Below, in pieces: positions 60,901 through 64,000 of a stretch of 64,000 nt of DNA (its first letter is position 1; every line of letters begins with the position of its first letter). Under the pieces are notes generated by a model that saw only the letters and a list, made by a program, of their open reading frames with translations, made no database searches and had not been told where the DNA came from. Where the stretch lies: assembly GCA_021018815.1 (NCBI GenBank), contig JAITYX010000004.1, positions 4,405,501 to 4,469,500 of the forward strand. Direction: 5' to 3'. This DNA comes from Talinum fruticosum (taxonomy: Eukaryota; Streptophyta; Magnoliopsida; Caryophyllales; Talinaceae). A program made the position numbers and the translations under genes.

Positions 60901-62531
60901 ATAAAATAGTAAATACAGAATTATTATTTAGAGAGGAGGAGATTTACTTTTGAAAATAATGGATGAATTTCTTTAATTGAAGGCCATACGACCTCTACAA
61001 TAAAACTCAAATTCATAACTAAAATAGCAAAATAAATCTTATATAGTCTTTTGAAACTCTTTTGAACGCTCATCTTTTACTCAATTGTTGTTTCATTATA
61101 CAACTTTTAATAAGAAGATCCACAAATCTTGTACGATCTTCTTGTAAGATAGATTTATTTATTGTAGTAGTGCAAATTTAAAAATTGATACTCGTTACAA
61201 ACGGATTTGACAATCAATTAACAACTCACTCACATATTAAAAAAATTATAAAAAATTATTTAAAAATAATAATACTTAAGTTAACGTGACGCACTTCACT
61301 TCTCATCATGAGTACAAGTACGGTCACACTGTCTATATTTGATAATGTTCCGTGACATGGTAGGGTTTATGTAGTGGACTCAAAGTGGTATATAGTCATG
61401 TACTTGATTTGCTGGACGCCAGGAAGTGTTATGGCTGTGTACTTGATTAATTGGAAGGTAATAATTTAATTGGACAGCAGATCAAATCATCGATGAAATA
61501 AGTTAAATGATTTTGTCGCGTTCAATTTGACTATTGATTTATCTACAAACTCAAATTTGAATGAAGTGTTTGTAATATTATTCACGATAATTAATGCCTA
61601 TTTTTAACATCTTTTCACTTACTAAAAAAATAAGAATGATTTTATATCCAAATTGAAACATTTAATAGTTTATCATAGTAGATAAACTTTAATAATACGT
61701 ACATAAATGTGAGCTTTGAGAAAATTGTTGGGGGAGTAGATGTGAGCTTTGACACCTCCTTCGGCCTAGTAAAATCCTTTAGATTTTTATGAGATAAGGG
61801 CCTAATTTAAACGAAAGTGCTTACCGATCAAAAAAAAATTATTACATTTCAACCGCCGATCGAGGGGTAAATTGATGACAAAATACAATTAAAGCCACCC
61901 AGTCCCTACCATCAACAAAGGACACTGATAGAACACGAGATGATTTTGGACACTCGATATAATCCAAATCGTGAGCAAAGATTGAATTTATATAAAACAA
62001 AATTCGACTCTATCGAGACCAAATATTATTAAATGCATTCAAATATAATCCTAAAATACCCATTTGAAAAAGAAAACTAATGAATTCTACACCTAATAAT
62101 TAAAATTAAAATTAAAATTATAAAATAAATACATTAAATTTTAAATTCATCTCAGACATATTTTTCTTTTTCGGATAGTACATACCTAAGACATGTAAAA
62201 TATGTGATACAGTAGGTTTTTTGGACTTGATAAAAAAAGAGAAAATTCTGTAATTTATAGAAAAAAGAAAAAAATGTGTTTTTGGAATTGTTTTACAAGC
62301 TAATCCTGGAATTAGAAGTACAATTGGTATTATAATATTTGTTCCCATTATATTTTGTTGATTGAATTATTGAAATAAAAGCAATATTTCAAACCAAAAA
62401 TTATCTAATTATATGAAGAAATTAGCCAACCTCAAAAAATCCAGTAGAAATTCGACAAATATAAAACATCACTATTCACTAGCCTATTTCTGTAAATTAT
62501 CAACAATATTTTCAGGAAAAAAAAAAGCCAA
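57906..62531. other. AT-rich intergenic region
   Basis: Upstream flank of MON1, then AT-rich DNA without a supportable gene. It contains a CA run near 59501-59516, a degenerate tttatgttcg-type low-complexity array (about 60520-60660) and a short taaaat tandem (62095-62125). The part 58590-59200 is less AT-rich and may be old repeat sequence. Confidence 0.5.
60520..60660. repeat. Degenerate TTTATGTTCG-type array
   Basis: About nine irregular copies of a 10-16 base unit built on tttatgttcgttt. The array resembles the low-complexity TTCGTTTA-rich tracts common in plant genomes. It is followed by aagttcgaacaagc. Confidence 0.7.
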
Positions 62532-63097
62532 CTAACTCTGAGTGTTCACCTCAATCACCACATGCTCCCGTTCTCCGCCGCTTTCTCCACCGCTCTGCGG
62601 CCGCGCCGCCTTGGTCGAGCTGGCGGCGTCAACCAAGGAGTCCCTGCAGTTGGGGCAGGACGAGTGGGACCCAAGCCACGTGTCAATACATCTGACGTGG
62701 AACCCGTGGTTACACTTGGGCAAAACCCGGACCTTCTCTCCATCCACAAACTCACCCAAACAAATAGGGCACTCGGACCCGGGATCCATACCCGAACCGG
62801 GATCCGACCCGTACACGAAAATCGGAATCTTCCTCAGGGTGCTCTTCTTAACTCCAGTGGCCGGCGCCGCTGCCCCCGCAGCCACGGCCCGGGTGCACCT
62901 TAAAAGCAGCGTACGATAGAGTTGAGCCCCAGGGCGCAAATCAAAGCGCAGAGGAGAGCGGCGAGGATTATAATCATGTTGGTGTCGAAGCTTGCCTGAG
63001 CAAACTCAGCCTCGGCCGAGGAGTTGGTGGGCGTGGCAGCCACAACCATACCTGTGTCCGCGGCGCCTGCGTCCATTAAATGTCGACGGGCAGCCAT
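62532..63097 (-). CDS. ATL-family RING-H2 ubiquitin ligase, one frameshift
   Basis: ATL proteins are membrane-anchored E3 ubiquitin ligases, often in stress signalling. The gene is intronless like most ATLs, about 188 residues once one lost base is allowed for. Residues about 40-64 form the N-terminal membrane helix ([20 protein letters not shown]). A basic linker leads to the GLD-type motif ([13 protein letters not shown]). The RING-H2 domain has all eight ligands: CPIC, then [13 protein letters not shown] and CPNC. The C-terminal tail is Ser/Gly-rich. The order and the [13 protein letters not shown] phrase suggest the ATL80-like group. Translation breaks at the A run 62902-62905 (T run in sense), just after the helix, where one base appears to be missing. 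The start at 63097 gives the expected short N-terminus. A CT run lies in the leader. Confidence 0.88.
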
Positions 63098-64000
63098 GGA
63101 TGGATTGAGGGAGCGAGGGAGGAGAGAGAATCTGAGGCTGAGGAAGAGGTGGAGAGAGAGAGAGAGAGAGAGAGAGTAGTAGTTGTAGTAGCAGATGTGG
63201 TGAGGGTTAATTATAATATCCAAATCTGGGGGACCGGTGGGCTTCTTCTGATGGAATGGAAGATTATTCTTCTGGGCATTTCTAACAAAATATTTCCTGT
63301 CAGGAAATCTCAAAACAGAGCAGCTACATATTTTTCTCAGGTATTTATCTTCTTTTTTTTTTTTTCTCTTTTCTGGGTTTGGGGTGAATTAGATGATTTG
63401 AGGGGACATGGGGGAGCTGAGAAAAGGGGTGTTCTGAAAATTCATGGCAAACACAGGGAGACTGTGACCCTTAAATTTGTGCTGGGGAAAGAGAAGGCCA
63501 AGTTTGGTCCACACTTTATTGTAGGGGAGAAGGTGAAAGGGTGATGATTTAAGAAGTGGGATGGAAGGGAAGAAAAACAAAAACTATTCCATAAAGTAAA
63601 AGGGAGATATTAATCATCTTTGAAACATAAATCTAACTTGTTAAAATCACTTGTCTCTTTCAATACACAACAAATTCTACCCATCATTACCTAAAGTAAG
63701 AGAGATAAAATTTTCTTTTTATTCTTACCGGTCTAGATCCGTGCGCTGTGAATTAACCCCGTGTTATATACGTATAACAATGATAGATGTTATCCAATAT
63801 TATGTTAGCGTTGATTAATTTCTTTTTAAAAAATTTATATAAGAGAAAATTTAGTATAAATTTTTATTGGAGTTTCAAGTCTATAAATCTAATATTAAAG
63901 CATAAAACTTCATTCCCTTTTTGTTATTTATAATTTTTTTACCTTAAATCCTTTTATTTTTTTATAAGATTATCAGGTAATCCTTGATTTATCATATAAA
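63098..64000. other. Upstream region of the ATL gene
   Basis: A GA run at 63152-63176 (CT on the coding strand) is probably in the leader. An AT-rich tattataa-like stretch near 63210-63220 may serve as TATA box. No further gene is visible to the end of the window. Confidence 0.5.
63152..63176 (-). repeat. GA/CT run in ATL leader region
   Basis: Twelve GA units lie 55-80 bases before the ATL start codon, CT-rich on the coding strand. Confidence 0.95.

Noticed and set aside
1..64000. CRISPR arrays, operons, phage or biosynthetic cluster
   Set aside because: The sequence is plant nuclear DNA with introns. No regularly spaced repeats or clustered enzyme genes were seen.

Overview
The window is nuclear DNA from a flowering plant, almost certainly a eudicot. 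The evidence is AT-rich intergenic DNA, GT-AG introns with plant-style exon structure, CT/GA microsatellites in gene leaders, and plant-restricted families (P-class PPR, plant mTERF, F-box/FBD, DUF247, ATL RING-H2, IRK-type receptor kinase). The genus cannot be told from the sequence. No bacterial, viral or organellar block was seen. No coherent undescribed multi-gene system stands out, and the findings are graded accordingly.

Layout. (1) 1-3.4 kb is AT-rich intergenic DNA. (2) 4.0-7.5 kb (+) holds an IRK-clade LRR receptor kinase with two exons and two single-base frameshifts. (3) 7.7-11.4 kb is intergenic, with microsatellites and SINE-like tRNA-derived pieces. (4) 11.4-20.6 kb (-) holds a four-exon single-pass membrane protein with an acidic tryptophan-rich tail. 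Its 5.8-kb second intron contains a decayed LINE, and its third intron contains a long fold-back. (5) 20.6-24.8 kb is intergenic with inverted repeats. (6) 24.9-25.3 kb (+) encodes a small basic protein, and 26.1-27.7 kb (+) an intact PPR protein. (7) 29.1-34.1 kb (-) holds two F-box/FBD paralogues, one heavily decayed, separated by an RNase H-like retroelement fragment. (8) 37.4-40.0 kb (+) holds a broken DUF247 gene and a small Gly/Cys-rich membrane peptide gene. (9) 40.55-44.7 kb (-) is a tandem duplication: an intact mTERF gene and a 5'-truncated mTERF pseudogene copy. The copy carries a hAT-type MITE with a perfect 8-bp target duplication. (10) A tRNA-Ser(GCT) lies at 45.2 kb. (11) 47.3-57.8 kb (-) is a complete 14-exon MON1 gene (Rab7 exchange factor subunit). 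(12) 57.9-62.5 kb is intergenic, followed by an ATL RING-H2 ubiquitin ligase gene at 62.5-63.1 kb (-) with one frameshift.

The genes look like unrelated neighbours, as is usual in plants. A recurring theme is loss of one base in short homopolymer or dinucleotide runs inside otherwise well-conserved genes (IRK twice, F-box twice, ATL once, DUF247 several times). MON1 exon 2 carries a compensated pair. This pattern resembles residual long-read consensus error at least as much as real pseudogenisation, so the broken genes should be judged with that in mind.
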